Source of the DNA: Syntrophomonas_B sp035447945
Lineage (GTDB): Bacteria > Bacillota > Syntrophomonadia > Syntrophomonadales > Syntrophomonadaceae
Assembly (NCBI GenBank): GCA_035447945.1
Contig: DAOTHZ010000003.1
Span: 6,091 to 70,090, forward strand
Direction of reading: 5' to 3'
DNA length: 64,000 nt
A program made the position numbers and the translations under genes. Under the pieces are notes generated by a model. That model was not told where the DNA came from. It was given only the letters and a program-made list of their open reading frames with translations, and did no database searches. This document shows positions 33,939-41,766 of the stretch, one piece after another (the stretch's first letter is position 1; the number at the start of each line of letters is the position of its first letter).

Positions 33939-35243
33939 TTAAAAGACCGTTTGCTCACTGATCTCAGTAGTCAATGCCTGCAAGGCCTTTTCGACGATAC
34001 TTCGTCTAAGTGCAAACTCTTCTTCCTGGTTTAGTTGAGGATTGCCCAAAGGATAAGGAATTGCGATCGCCGGATCAATTCGATTTGCTCCTACGGTCAA
34101 GGAGATGGGTACAACCGTACAGACATGAACGACAGGTACGTCAACCACTTCCTCCAGTTCTTTTACCATCGTTGCCCCGCAACGTGTACAGGTCCCTCAG
34201 GTGGAAGTTAGAATAATCCCGTCGACTTGTGCGTGTTTTAATTCTTCGCCGATCGCGTGGGCATATTTTTTGGCATTGGCGACCGAGGTTCCATTGCCGA
34301 CGGTTGCATAATAAATGTTATGCAGTTGGCCGATTATCCCCTCCTGTTCCAGCTTGCGCATTACATCCACCGGCAATACCCGGTCAGCATCCTGGTTGGC
34401 ATATACCGGATCATAACCCCCATGGGCTGTTTCATAAGTTTCAGCAGTCAAATCATTCATTCCGCTGATATCATATCGGCCAAATTTTGAGGCACTGGAA
34501 GATTCGATGCGATCGGGGTTGCCTTTTGGTACGATACCGCCGGATGTTACCAGAGCAATTTTAGCCTGGCTTAAATGCTTAATGGCCGCCCGGGGAGATA
34601 CCCGATCGAACACAGGCATGGGGTATTCTGTAACAAAGGGTACTCCCTTCAATTTTTTAAGCAGCATTTCCACTGCGCGGGCTGAACCTCTTTGCTCATG
34701 AAAAACATTTTTGCGAATGCCGCGCGCCAGGTAACCCTCTTCTGCCGGAGATCCAATCACATCTCCGTTCGCTATTCGGCTTGCCAACCGTGCCAGCGCC
34801 GGTATGGCATTACGCATTTGCGCAGCGGAATTGCCGGTTTTAACGATATATATATCTTTTTTATACATGTCTGCCCCGGGATTTTCTTCGTACATACCAG
34901 TAACTACCGGAATCTGAAGCTTTTTTTGTACGGCAGTACATACCGCCCCACAAGCCAAGCCGTATCTGCCAGCATTAAAGGCCGGTCCGGCGATAAGCAG
35001 ATCAGGGTTGAAACCAGCGACTAAGCCAACGATTTCTTTAGTAGCAATATCAATATTTTCGTTAAAATACGTGTCACCGCAGATTACCGTACCTACGATT
35101 GTCATATCTTTATCCAAGGCATTTACCAGTGCCGTCCCTGGTCCAACCGGACCGTTTTTGCAAAAAGGTATGGTATCAGCTTTTTCTTCTCCGCCAATTT
35201 GACCAAAAAACTGATTTAAATAATGGACTACTCTAATGGCCAC
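33939..35243 (-). CDS. grdB: Glycine reductase component B, selenoprotein subunit gamma (Sec-containing)
   Basis: 434 residues, read through an in-frame UGA at 34197-34199 that encodes selenocysteine 349. The UGA lies in the family motif TST-U-GTCTRCGATM, with cysteines three and six residues after it. GrdB with GrdE forms the glycine-specific protein B that binds glycine as a Schiff base on the pyruvoyl group and transfers the carboxymethyl unit to GrdA. Automatic callers would split this gene at 34197. The GTG at 35243 is chosen because AGGGGG precedes it by eight bases and the product then starts AIRVVHYLNQFFGQIGGEEK. Confidence 0.95.
34170..34199 (-). promoter_or_regulatory. Bacterial SECIS-like hairpin after the grdB UGA
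   Basis: Counting the UGA as bases 1-3, CGTTGC at 16-21 pairs with GCAACG at 25-30 around a GGG loop. The apical loop lies at the same distance from the UGA as in classic bacterial SECIS elements read by SelB. The element is inside the coding sequence. Confidence 0.65.
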
Positions 35244-35260
35244 GACTGCTTCCCCCTTTT

Positions 35261-35725
35261 CTAACAAAATTGCTGCCTTATGTTTTCCATTTCTTTTTTT
35301 ATCTCATCTACATCGAGAACCATTTCCATCATGCTGATCTGGTCCTCATATATTGCAGGATCAATCAAATCTTTTATTTCCAGAATGTGATAAACCGGCA
35401 GTTTTAGAGCGATATTGGTCAGCGGTCCGGCATAGGTGGGATCCCCGTTGATGACGGTTTCAGCCGTCAGTCCGGCTGATTCTGCTTCCGCTCCGCCCAG
35501 CACAACAACTACTTTATCGGTTCCGAATTTGTCCGCCGTTTCCTTGATTCTTAGTTGATTGGCCATGTCCATGGCCCCGGCCGCTGTTCAAACGAAACAT
35601 TCCGTACTGGTAAAAAGAATTTCCCCCCCTACGGTTTCCATGCACTCGGCGATAGCCGGACCGGGAATCCCGTCGCGATCACCTAGAATACAAATTTTTT
35701 TATCTGTAAAAAAGCTTTTATCCAT
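35261..35725 (-). CDS. grdA: Glycine reductase selenoprotein A (Sec-containing)
   Basis: 154 residues read through an in-frame UGA at 35588-35590, giving selenocysteine 46 in the redox motif STECFV-U-TAAGAMD (CxxU with Cys43). GrdA is the small carrier that receives the carboxymethyl group as a selenoether; after acetyl release its Se-S bond is reduced by thioredoxin. The start at 35725 gives DKSFFTDKKICILGDRDGIPG, the family N-terminus. Without recoding only the last 103 residues would be called. The end, ENIRQQFC, and the overall length are close to known GrdA. Confidence 0.96.
35561..35590 (-). promoter_or_regulatory. Bacterial SECIS-like hairpin after the grdA UGA
   Basis: Counting from the UGA, GGCCAT at 15-20 pairs with ATGGCC at 25-30 around the loop GGAC. 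The geometry matches the grdB element and known bacterial SECIS hairpins. Confidence 0.65.
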
Positions 35726-35766
35726 TCGGGTTATCCGTCCTTTCATTTTTAAGATACATTTTATTA

Positions 35767-37050
35767 TTAGTATTCCAATGCTCCCATGCGATTCAATCCC
35801 AGTTCATTGGTAGCGCCGGTAATAGCTTGGATTTCAATAGTTAATGAGCCGTCTTGTTGTAGAGACCCATCAAAACCTCCGGCAATAATTTGGCTGGGTT
35901 CAATATAACCAATTACCCTGGACATGGATGGCAAATGAATCAAAGCGTTGGCATTGCCGCCGCTGACTACCGCATTGGCCAGCGGGTTGGCATCTGCCAA
36001 AGACTGGGAGGCACCATCGCGACCAGCGTATTCATCGGTAATTAGCACCGTTTTAATGCCTAAAGATTCAAGTTTTCTGCAATTCATGATTAAATCGGCA
36101 TCGGGATTGCCAAAACCCTCTTCGCTGATAATGGCTCCGTCTGCTCCCAGACTCTCTACCAGTTTGGCTGTAAAGTTGGAGCTGCGTTCCTTGTCAAGCA
36201 GGGTTACATTTTCATTGGTTACCACTATCCCTATGAAGTTCAGGTCTTTCCCATGGCGGGCCAAAAGATCGGCGATGACCGGATTGTTGAGGTGATGATA
36301 AGTCGTATTTTTATCACAGGCAGAAACACAATTACCGCTTATGATGGCCCCGTCCATCACCTCGGTAGGATAGAGAAAAGTCGGCAAAATTCTTTTTGCA
36401 TCCAGACCGTACAGATAGGTGTCATGCATTAGACCTTGCGTTTGCAGCATATAAACATAAACTATTTTCGGCAAATCCAAATATTGTTTTATCTGCTCGA
36501 GCAGAGGTTTGGTTTCAAAAAGCTGGGTTTGGTCAGGCACTGCATTTTTGCCTAATTCGGCTACATAACGGGTAGCTTTCAATCCAGCCATGCGGATGGC
36601 TTCTTCGTGTTCGTGCTGGGGCAGGCCTTCTGCTTTATCACAGAGAATCACCAGATTAATGGTTTGGGAGAAAGGCGTATAATCAGCACCAGGTCCCGAC
36701 ATATCAATGATGCCTTCTTGAAAACCCACAATTTTCCCAACCGTCAGTATGGTCATGCCTCTTAATACATTGGTTTTGCCGCTGCCAGCCATTTCCGCAT
36801 TGCCAAAAAGGCCGGGAAAGACCTGACCGGGGCCATCCACTTTAACTCTTGGTTCCAGGACGTCCTTGACCGGGCAAATTCTAACTTCATCCCCCGGGTG
36901 TACAATATCAGCTTCGATTCTGGCCAGGCGATCGTCTTTGATTGTATTCAGCAGTTCCAGCCGGTCAATATAAACAATCCCGTTTTCAATTCTACTTTTA
37001 TCACCAAATTGGACATCTTTGACCAGGATATTTCTCAGTTCCAATTGCAT
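35767..37050 (-). CDS. grdE: Glycine reductase component B, proprotein (pyruvoyl) subunit
   Basis: 427 residues. Known GrdE proproteins are cleaved before an internal cysteine that becomes the pyruvoyl group used to bind glycine. Here the probable site is Asn240-Cys241 in SGNCVSACDKNTTY, giving fragments of about 26 and 20 kDa. With GrdB it defines glycine (not sarcosine or betaine) as substrate by context. ATG at 37050 behind AAGGAGG. It is followed by grdA. Confidence 0.94.
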   Translation of the reverse strand: MQLELRNILVKDVQFGDKSRIENGIVYIDRLELLNTIKDDRLARIEADIVHPGDEVRICPVKDVLEPRVKVDGPGQVFPGLFGNAEMAGSGKTNVLRGMTILTVGKIVGFQEGIIDMSGPGADYTPFSQTINLVILCDKAEGLPQHEHEEAIRMAGLKATRYVAELGKNAVPDQTQLFETKPLLEQIKQYLDLPKIVYVYMLQTQGLMHDTYLYGLDAKRILPTFLYPTEVMDGAIISGNCVSACDKNTTYHHLNNPVIADLLARHGKDLNFIGIVVTNENVTLLDKERSSNFTAKLVESLGADGAIISEEGFGNPDADLIMNCRKLESLGIKTVLITDEYAGRDGASQSLADANPLANAVVSGGNANALIHLPSMSRVIGYIEPSQIIAGGFDGSLQQDGSLTIEIQAITGATNELGLNRMGALEY

Positions 37051-37065
37051 ACGGCTGCCTCCTTC

Positions 37066-37383
37066 CTACTCAACATATTGTTTAAGTTTGGCCTCAATGT
37101 CTTCTGGAGCAATTTCCTGGCCGGACAGTTCATCTATCTTCTGACCATCTTTATAAAAGAGTATGGCGGGCAGACCCAATACTTTTTGACTTATGGCCAG
37201 GCGTCGGTTGCCGGAGGTATCTACCGAACAAAACTTGATTTGTGGATATTTTGGGGCCAGATCTTCAACGTGGGGCATCAATTCCAAACAACGTTCACAT
37301 TTGGGCCCCCACCAGTCCACCATTACAATTCCGCTGGCGCCAAGCACTTCGTTATCAAAGTTGTCCTTGTTTACTGCAATCAT
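37066..37383 (-). CDS. trxA: Thioredoxin of the glycine reductase system
   Basis: 105 residues with the thioredoxin fold (MVDWWGPKCERC; YPQIKFCSVDTSGN; GLPAILFYKDGQ). The redox site is Cys29-Glu-Arg-Cys32 preceded by GPK, instead of the common WCGPC. Grd-linked thioredoxins are known to have non-standard active sites; this one should pass electrons from TrxB to the oxidised GrdA selenenyl-sulfide. It lies between trxB and grdE. Confidence 0.92.
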   Translation of the reverse strand: MIAVNKDNFDNEVLGASGIVMVDWWGPKCERCLELMPHVEDLAPKYPQIKFCSVDTSGNRRLAISQKVLGLPAILFYKDGQKIDELSGQEIAPEDIEAKLKQYVE

Positions 37384-37397
37384 TGCTCAACACTCCC

Positions 37398-38615
37398 TTA
37401 CATATTTTTGATAGCGTTTAGGCTTTCCTCATTTATTTCTGCTACTTCCTGCTTTATTTCACCATTCATAAAAACATGAAGTTTGGGCAGCTGATCCGGG
37501 GTAATATGATACCGTCTGCCAACCAATTCATTGCGAGTCGCATCTACTTTAACCAGGGAAAAACGTTCTTGGTTGGCCCGTACAAAACGATCCACGATCC
37601 CAATTTTTTCGGTGCCGCTCATATCGGCAGGATTATAATAAGCAACCAGAACCGGCTTTTTCGCTTCGATAACTTGGTTTTTCCACAATTCCGTTTCATG
37701 CACATATTTTTCTGCAGCTACAGCTGCGATCGCACCATCGCTGGCAGCAGTTACCACTTGCCGCAGGTATTTGGCTCTGACATCACCGGCTGCAAACAAT
37801 CCCTCCAGACTGGTCGCCATTTTTTCATCGGTAATAATGTAGCCCTGGGGGTTTAATTGCACTTCTGCCGGGAAAATATCGGTCAGCGGAACCGTGCCAA
37901 TAAAAATAAACACGCCATTCACCGGGTAATCGCTTTCTTCCCCGGTTTGGATATTTTTCAGGGTAATACTTTCCACCAATTCATCCCCATTGACACTTTT
38001 TACTATGGAATTCCAAACCCATTTTATTTTTGGATTTTGTTGTGCCCGTTCAAAAGAAACTTGATTGGCATCCACTTTACCTTCTTCATGAATGACGATG
38101 ATACTGACCTGATCAGCGAATTTGCTCAGATATTCAGCTTCTTCGATCGCAGCGTCACCGCTGCCTACTACGGCGACCTCCAATTCTTCAAACAGGTCGG
38201 CATCACAAGTCGCACAATAACTGACTCCCTTGCCGCGCAGTTTGCCTTCTCCCGGAACCATTAACATGCGTGGCTCAGCACCAAGGGCATAAACCAGTGC
38301 TTTCCCCAGATATTCTCCTTTTTTGCCCGTGACTTTTTTGGGGAAGGATTTTACATCCAGCGATACGATACTGTCTTTAATCAATTCGGCACCAAATGAT
38401 TGTGCATGCTCGGCCATGGCCTGGGTAAGTCCCGGCCCGGTTGTCCCCCGGCCAAACCCAGGGTAATTCTCCAATTCTTCAGTCGTTGCTGCTTGACCGC
38501 CAGGTCGGCCTTTTTCGATAATGGCAGTATGCATTCGCGCCCGGGCTCCATACATTGCCGCTGCCAGCCCGGCCGGGCCACCGCCCAGGACCAACAAATC
38601 ATAAATTGTTTCCAT
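37398..38615 (-). CDS. trxB: Thioredoxin reductase with a C-terminal thioredoxin-like extension
   Basis: 405 residues, about 90 longer than standard NADPH-thioredoxin reductase. Residues 1 to about 305 contain the FAD site (LGGGPAGLAAAMYGARA), the redox pair CATCD, and the NADPH site VVGSGDAAIEEA. The extra tail (KKPVLVAYYNPADMS..., then LPKLHVFMNGEI) looks like a thioredoxin fold that lacks the CxxC pair. It may help dock TrxA or GrdA. The ATG at 38615 is favoured because GGCGGG lies at a proper distance; a TTG six bases upstream is possible. Confidence 0.9.
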   Translation of the reverse strand: METIYDLLVLGGGPAGLAAAMYGARARMHTAIIEKGRPGGQAATTEELENYPGFGRGTTGPGLTQAMAEHAQSFGAELIKDSIVSLDVKSFPKKVTGKKGEYLGKALVYALGAEPRMLMVPGEGKLRGKGVSYCATCDADLFEELEVAVVGSGDAAIEEAEYLSKFADQVSIIVIHEEGKVDANQVSFERAQQNPKIKWVWNSIVKSVNGDELVESITLKNIQTGEESDYPVNGVFIFIGTVPLTDIFPAEVQLNPQGYIITDEKMATSLEGLFAAGDVRAKYLRQVVTAASDGAIAAVAAEKYVHETELWKNQVIEAKKPVLVAYYNPADMSGTEKIGIVDRFVRANQERFSLVKVDATRNELVGRRYHITPDQLPKLHVFMNGEIKQEVAEINEESLNAIKNM

Positions 38616-38617
38616 TT

Positions 38618-39010
38618 TCAAACCCGCCTTTCCGTTAATGATGGAAGTGCTTGATCAAGCAACGCTTTGTCAATCATCTGGAAATCCTCATCCAATTGGG
38701 GAATGATTAAGTTGTCCCGGCGATTTGTATTTTCGGCTTCCATTCTTTCCAGTCCGTATGTCAACATGTTTAGGGCTGCATAATCAACTTCCGTTGCCAA
38801 TGCAGTTAATACCATTGAACGGTAAGGATTATCTGCAGGCTTGATGCTTCCGGCCAATGGATGAGACAAAAGACGATGCCCGCCAGCTGCTTTATTTAAA
38901 GCCGCGTAGAAAACCTGACGTTGATTTCCAATAACAAATTGGATTTCAGCATTAGGGATATTTTTTACGATTGGGTTGTTAGTTATTATTAAAAATTGCC
39001 CGGATTGCAT
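38618..39010 (-). CDS. grdX: GrdX family protein
   Basis: 130 residues. GrdX is a small protein of unknown function found at the head of glycine, sarcosine or betaine reductase operons. The N-terminal FLIITNNPIVKNI and the position as first gene after the operon promoter support the call. ATG at 39010 follows GGAGGA. Its end lies close to the start of trxB, implying coupling. Confidence 0.85.
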   Translation of the reverse strand: MQSGQFLIITNNPIVKNIPNAEIQFVIGNQRQVFYAALNKAAGGHRLLSHPLAGSIKPADNPYRSMVLTALATEVDYAALNMLTYGLERMEAENTNRRDNLIIPQLDEDFQMIDKALLDQALPSLTERRV

Positions 39011-39033
39011 TGTTAAAATCCTCCAACATATTT

Positions 39034-39072
39034 AAGAAAAAACAGAGGATCAGTATAAACCTTATCCCCTGT
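39034..39072 (-). terminator. Leader terminator (attenuator) of the grd operon
   Basis: On the minus strand ACAGGGGAT (39072-39064) pairs with ATCCTCTGT (39050-39042), 9 bp with one G-U, followed directly by TTTTTTCTT. It lies between the promoter and grdX, so it must be regulated or leaky. Its 5' arm overlaps the end of the riboswitch-like element. Confidence 0.8.
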
Positions 39073-39150
39073 TTGTTTACCTGAGAGATTTACCAGCAAA
39101 GACGTGCTTCTTTATTCATTTATAAATTAGTCATGAATTCTTTATTTTAT
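39066..39150 (-). ncRNA. Candidate glycine riboswitch aptamer, diverged
   Basis: The minus-strand leader contains AAGAAGCA and, after a small hairpin, CTCTCAGGTAAA, which match the conserved 3' half of the glycine aptamer (GAAGNAGCAA ... CTCTCAGGYAAA). A P2-like hairpin ATTCAT/ATGAAT precedes them. The usual GGAGAG and the 5' strand of P1 are not clear, so it may be a degenerate or variant aptamer. The gene context, glycine reductase, and a terminator overlapping the expected P1 3' strand both fit a glycine-on switch. Confidence 0.6.
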
Positions 39151-39174
39151 TCCTTCCTTACAATTTAATTGGAT

Positions 39175-39204
39175 ACCATACTTTATGAATTTCAATGATG
39201 TCAA
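39175..39204 (-). promoter_or_regulatory. Sigma-A promoter of the grd operon
   Basis: On the minus strand TTGACA (39204-39199), an 18-base spacer and TATGGT (39180-39175). Transcription would begin near 39168, giving a leader of about 160 bases before grdX. Confidence 0.7.
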
Positions 39205-39281
39205 CCGCTAAAAACAAGGATAGAACAAGGTCGGTTAAATTCCCCCGGTATAGCTGAAGGGGAGCGATCATATGATGGATT

Positions 39282-40175
39282 ATGAAAAAAAAATTATTGA
39301 TCACAGGGTTGCTGTTTGTATTTATCTTGTCGATTTGGCGTTATACGGTGACCAAACCGGAACCCGTTCCCGAACCATTTGTCAAGCTGTATCTGCACCA
39401 AAAAAACGAGGTAGTAGATTTACAAATGGAAACGTATATTATTGGCACGGTTGCGGCTGAGATGCCTGCATCTTTTGGCATGGAAGCACTGAAAGCCCAG
39501 GCTGTTTGCGCCCGTACCTACGCAGTCAAAAAAATTTCTGAAAAACATCCTTATCCCCGCCAGGCCGATCTCTCTGATGACATCAACTGCTGCCAGGCTT
39601 TCTGTGACCTCGCGGAGCATCATCTCAATCCAGAAAATCTTGCGCGCATAAAAACTGCCGTGCAAGAGACCCGCGGGGAAATTATGCTGTATGATTCCCG
39701 CCCGATCGATGCGCTGTATCATTCCTGCTGTGGAGGGAGAACAGACAGCGCATGGGGAAGTTCAAGTCAGCTTGCCTATTTAAAACCGGTCAAATGCAAC
39801 CATTGTCAAGAATCCAGGCATTTTTACGAGAAACATCAGTTTCCCAACCACCAACTGGCAGCCTTGGGGGGAGATAACAAACAAAGTCTGGAAATCAAGA
39901 TTCTCTCCTTCACGCCGGGCGGTCGGGCCAACCAAATCAGCATCAACGGAAAAAAGATATGGGCATCGGAACTGCGGCGTCAGTTCAATCTTCCTTCGCA
40001 GTGGCTGTCTTTCAAGGTGGGGCGTCAACAAACAGAAATCACAACTCGCGGCTACGGTCACGGTATAGGGCTATGTCAGTATGGAGCGAACGGGATGGCC
40101 AAGAAAGGATATGATTATCGAGAGATATTAAATCATTACTACCAGGATATAAAAATTTACAGACTGCCTTATTAA
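39282..40175 (+). CDS. spoIID: Stage II sporulation protein D
   Basis: A membrane-anchored lytic transglycosylase that remodels peptidoglycan during engulfment of the forespore. 297 residues, with an N-terminal anchor (about 4-20), the SpoIID signature MPASFGMEALKAQAVCARTYAV, YHSCCGGRTDSA, and GYGHGIGLCQYGANGMA near the end. The ribosome-binding site is poorly placed: GGGGAG fits a short overlapping frame at 39272 better, so initiation at 39282 may be coupled or weak. Gene order spoIID-spoIIID-mbl is as in Bacillus, minus spoIIQ. Confidence 0.93.
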   Translation: MKKKLLITGLLFVFILSIWRYTVTKPEPVPEPFVKLYLHQKNEVVDLQMETYIIGTVAAEMPASFGMEALKAQAVCARTYAVKKISEKHPYPRQADLSDDINCCQAFCDLAEHHLNPENLARIKTAVQETRGEIMLYDSRPIDALYHSCCGGRTDSAWGSSSQLAYLKPVKCNHCQESRHFYEKHQFPNHQLAALGGDNKQSLEIKILSFTPGGRANQISINGKKIWASELRRQFNLPSQWLSFKVGRQQTEITTRGYGHGIGLCQYGANGMAKKGYDYREILNHYYQDIKIYRLPY

Positions 40176-40277
40176 ATGGACGCAGGCATTGATAACAGCA
40201 ACACCAAGCCAAGGGGATTCATGGCATCGTTTGAGATCCTCCCGAATATATTGAAAACAAAAGAGAGGGGGGCAATC

Positions 40278-40544
40278 ATGCAGAACTATATTCGCAAGAG
40301 AGCAGTTAAATTAGCCCGGCATATCGTACAAACATCGGATACTGTCCGTGCAACGGCTAACGCATTTGGAATATCAAAAAGCACGGTTCATAAGGATGTC
40401 ACGGAAAGGCTGCCTAGAATCAGCGAGGAATTGTTTCTTCAGGTTAAGCATATTTTGGACAAGAATAAATCTGAAAGACATTTGCGGGGCGGAGAGGCAA
40501 CGCGCAAAAAATATGCGAAAGCAGCGGAATTTGAAGTTCTATAA
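40278..40544 (+). CDS. spoIIID: Sporulation transcriptional regulator SpoIIID
   Basis: 88 residues. A small helix-turn-helix DNA-binding protein that works in the mother cell with sigma-E and sigma-K. TVRATANAFGISKSTVHKDVTERLP is the recognised helix-turn-helix, and the basic C-terminal tail is present. The ATG at 40278 follows GAGAGGGGG. The frame is open back to 40176, but that gives a tail-like extension unlike the family. Confidence 0.94.
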   Translation: MQNYIRKRAVKLARHIVQTSDTVRATANAFGISKSTVHKDVTERLPRISEELFLQVKHILDKNKSERHLRGGEATRKKYAKAAEFEVL

Positions 40545-40615
40545 AATAAAATAGCCAGAAACGCTAAGAAAAGGTAGAATTATAAATAACATAATTTTAC
40601 CGGGGGGCTACGAAT

Positions 40616-41641
40616 TTGTGTTTTGTTGAAGACATCGGCATTGACTTGGGAACCGCAAGCGTATTGGTCTTTAAAAAAGGAGAAGGAATCGTCCTTCATG
40701 AACCATCCGTTGTAGCCATCGACAAAAATACCAATAAAGTAATTGCCGTTGGAGAAGAAGCGCGGGAAATGCTGGGCAGAACGCCAGGGTATATCACAGC
40801 TATCCGTCCACTTCGGGAAGGCGTAATTGCTGACTATGATACGACGGAAAAAATGTTGAGTTACTTTGTGAAGCGGGTACTGGGGAACAAACTGTTTATG
40901 AAACCAAGAGTTATTGTATGTATTCCAACCGGTGCCACAGATGTGGAAGAAAGAGCTGTGCGACAGGCGACATTGGCCGCCGGTGCCAAGCAGGCTTACA
41001 TCATCGAAGAACCGCTGGCAGCAGCATTGGGGGCGGGAATAAATATAGCCGGTGCAACCGGCAACATGGTGGTTGATATTGGGGGCGGGACCTCCGATAT
41101 TGCCGTTCTGGCATTGGGAGGCATTGTCTGCAATACTTCGCTTCGTGTGGGCGGGGACAAGTTTGACGAAGCCTTAATCCGTTTTGTCCGTCGCGAGTAC
41201 AGCCTGATGATTGGTGAACGAACTGCCGAAGAGATAAAAATGAGAGTCGGTACCGCCTGGATAACGTCGGAAAATCGAGATCGCTACATGGAAGTGCGAG
41301 GCCGGGATTTGGTTTCCGGGTTGCCCAAAACCATAAATATCAGTTCCCAGGAAAGCTGGATCGCATTGGAAGAGCCGGTGTATGCGGTCATCGATGCAGT
41401 GAAAAAAGTACTGGAAATCACCCCTCCGGAATTAGCCGCCGATATTGTTGACAATGGTATCGTAATGACCGGAGGTGGTTCCCTGCTGGAAGGTTTTTCG
41501 ACCTTGCTGTCAGTGGAAACCAATCTGCCGGTTCACGTGGCGGATGATGCGATTTCCTGTGTTGCAATAGGAACCGGAAAAGCGTTGAATGAAATCCATG
41601 TTCTTTCCAAGAACGGACGAGGTCCCAAACGCTTGGTATAG
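40616..41641 (+). CDS. mbl: MreB-like actin homologue Mbl
   Basis: 341 residues; a bacterial actin that guides elongation-phase wall synthesis. DIGIDLGTASVLVF, the phosphate-2 segment DIGGGTSDIAVLALGG and TGGGSLLEGF are intact. Start TTG at 40616 with GGGGGG at eight bases. The position after spoIIID points to Mbl rather than MreB itself. The gene ends at a strong terminator. Confidence 0.9.
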   Translation: MCFVEDIGIDLGTASVLVFKKGEGIVLHEPSVVAIDKNTNKVIAVGEEAREMLGRTPGYITAIRPLREGVIADYDTTEKMLSYFVKRVLGNKLFMKPRVIVCIPTGATDVEERAVRQATLAAGAKQAYIIEEPLAAALGAGINIAGATGNMVVDIGGGTSDIAVLALGGIVCNTSLRVGGDKFDEALIRFVRREYSLMIGERTAEEIKMRVGTAWITSENRDRYMEVRGRDLVSGLPKTINISSQESWIALEEPVYAVIDAVKKVLEITPPELAADIVDNGIVMTGGGSLLEGFSTLLSVETNLPVHVADDAISCVAIGTGKALNEIHVLSKNGRGPKRLV

Positions 41642-41650
41642 GTTTTTTTT

Positions 41651-41673
41651 ACCCGCCGGAAGGCGGGTTTTTC
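41651..41673 (+). terminator. Rho-independent terminator after mbl
   Basis: ACCCGCC, GGAA loop, GGCGGGT followed by TTTTCT. Confidence 0.92.
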
Positions 41674-41766
41674 TATATTGGCAGGGTCGATTGTCTTGGG
41701 AAGACTATGGTTTTAAGCCATTACCATATATAATCAGATATATACCATTAAAATGAGGGTTGACAT

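Noticed and set aside
33715..33942. Short frames on both strands around the start of grdC
   Set aside because: They are shadows of grdC and of the grdB-grdC hairpin spacer, with no initiation signals.
34197..35243. grdB read as a pseudogene truncated by a stop codon
   Set aside because: The stop is UGA at the exact selenocysteine position of GrdB, with conserved sequence on both sides and a SECIS-like hairpin.
39272..39460. Short plus-strand frame overlapping the start of spoIID
   Set aside because: It has the better-placed ribosome-binding site, but its product has no domain and it lies out of frame inside conserved SpoIID sequence. It may matter for translational coupling at most.
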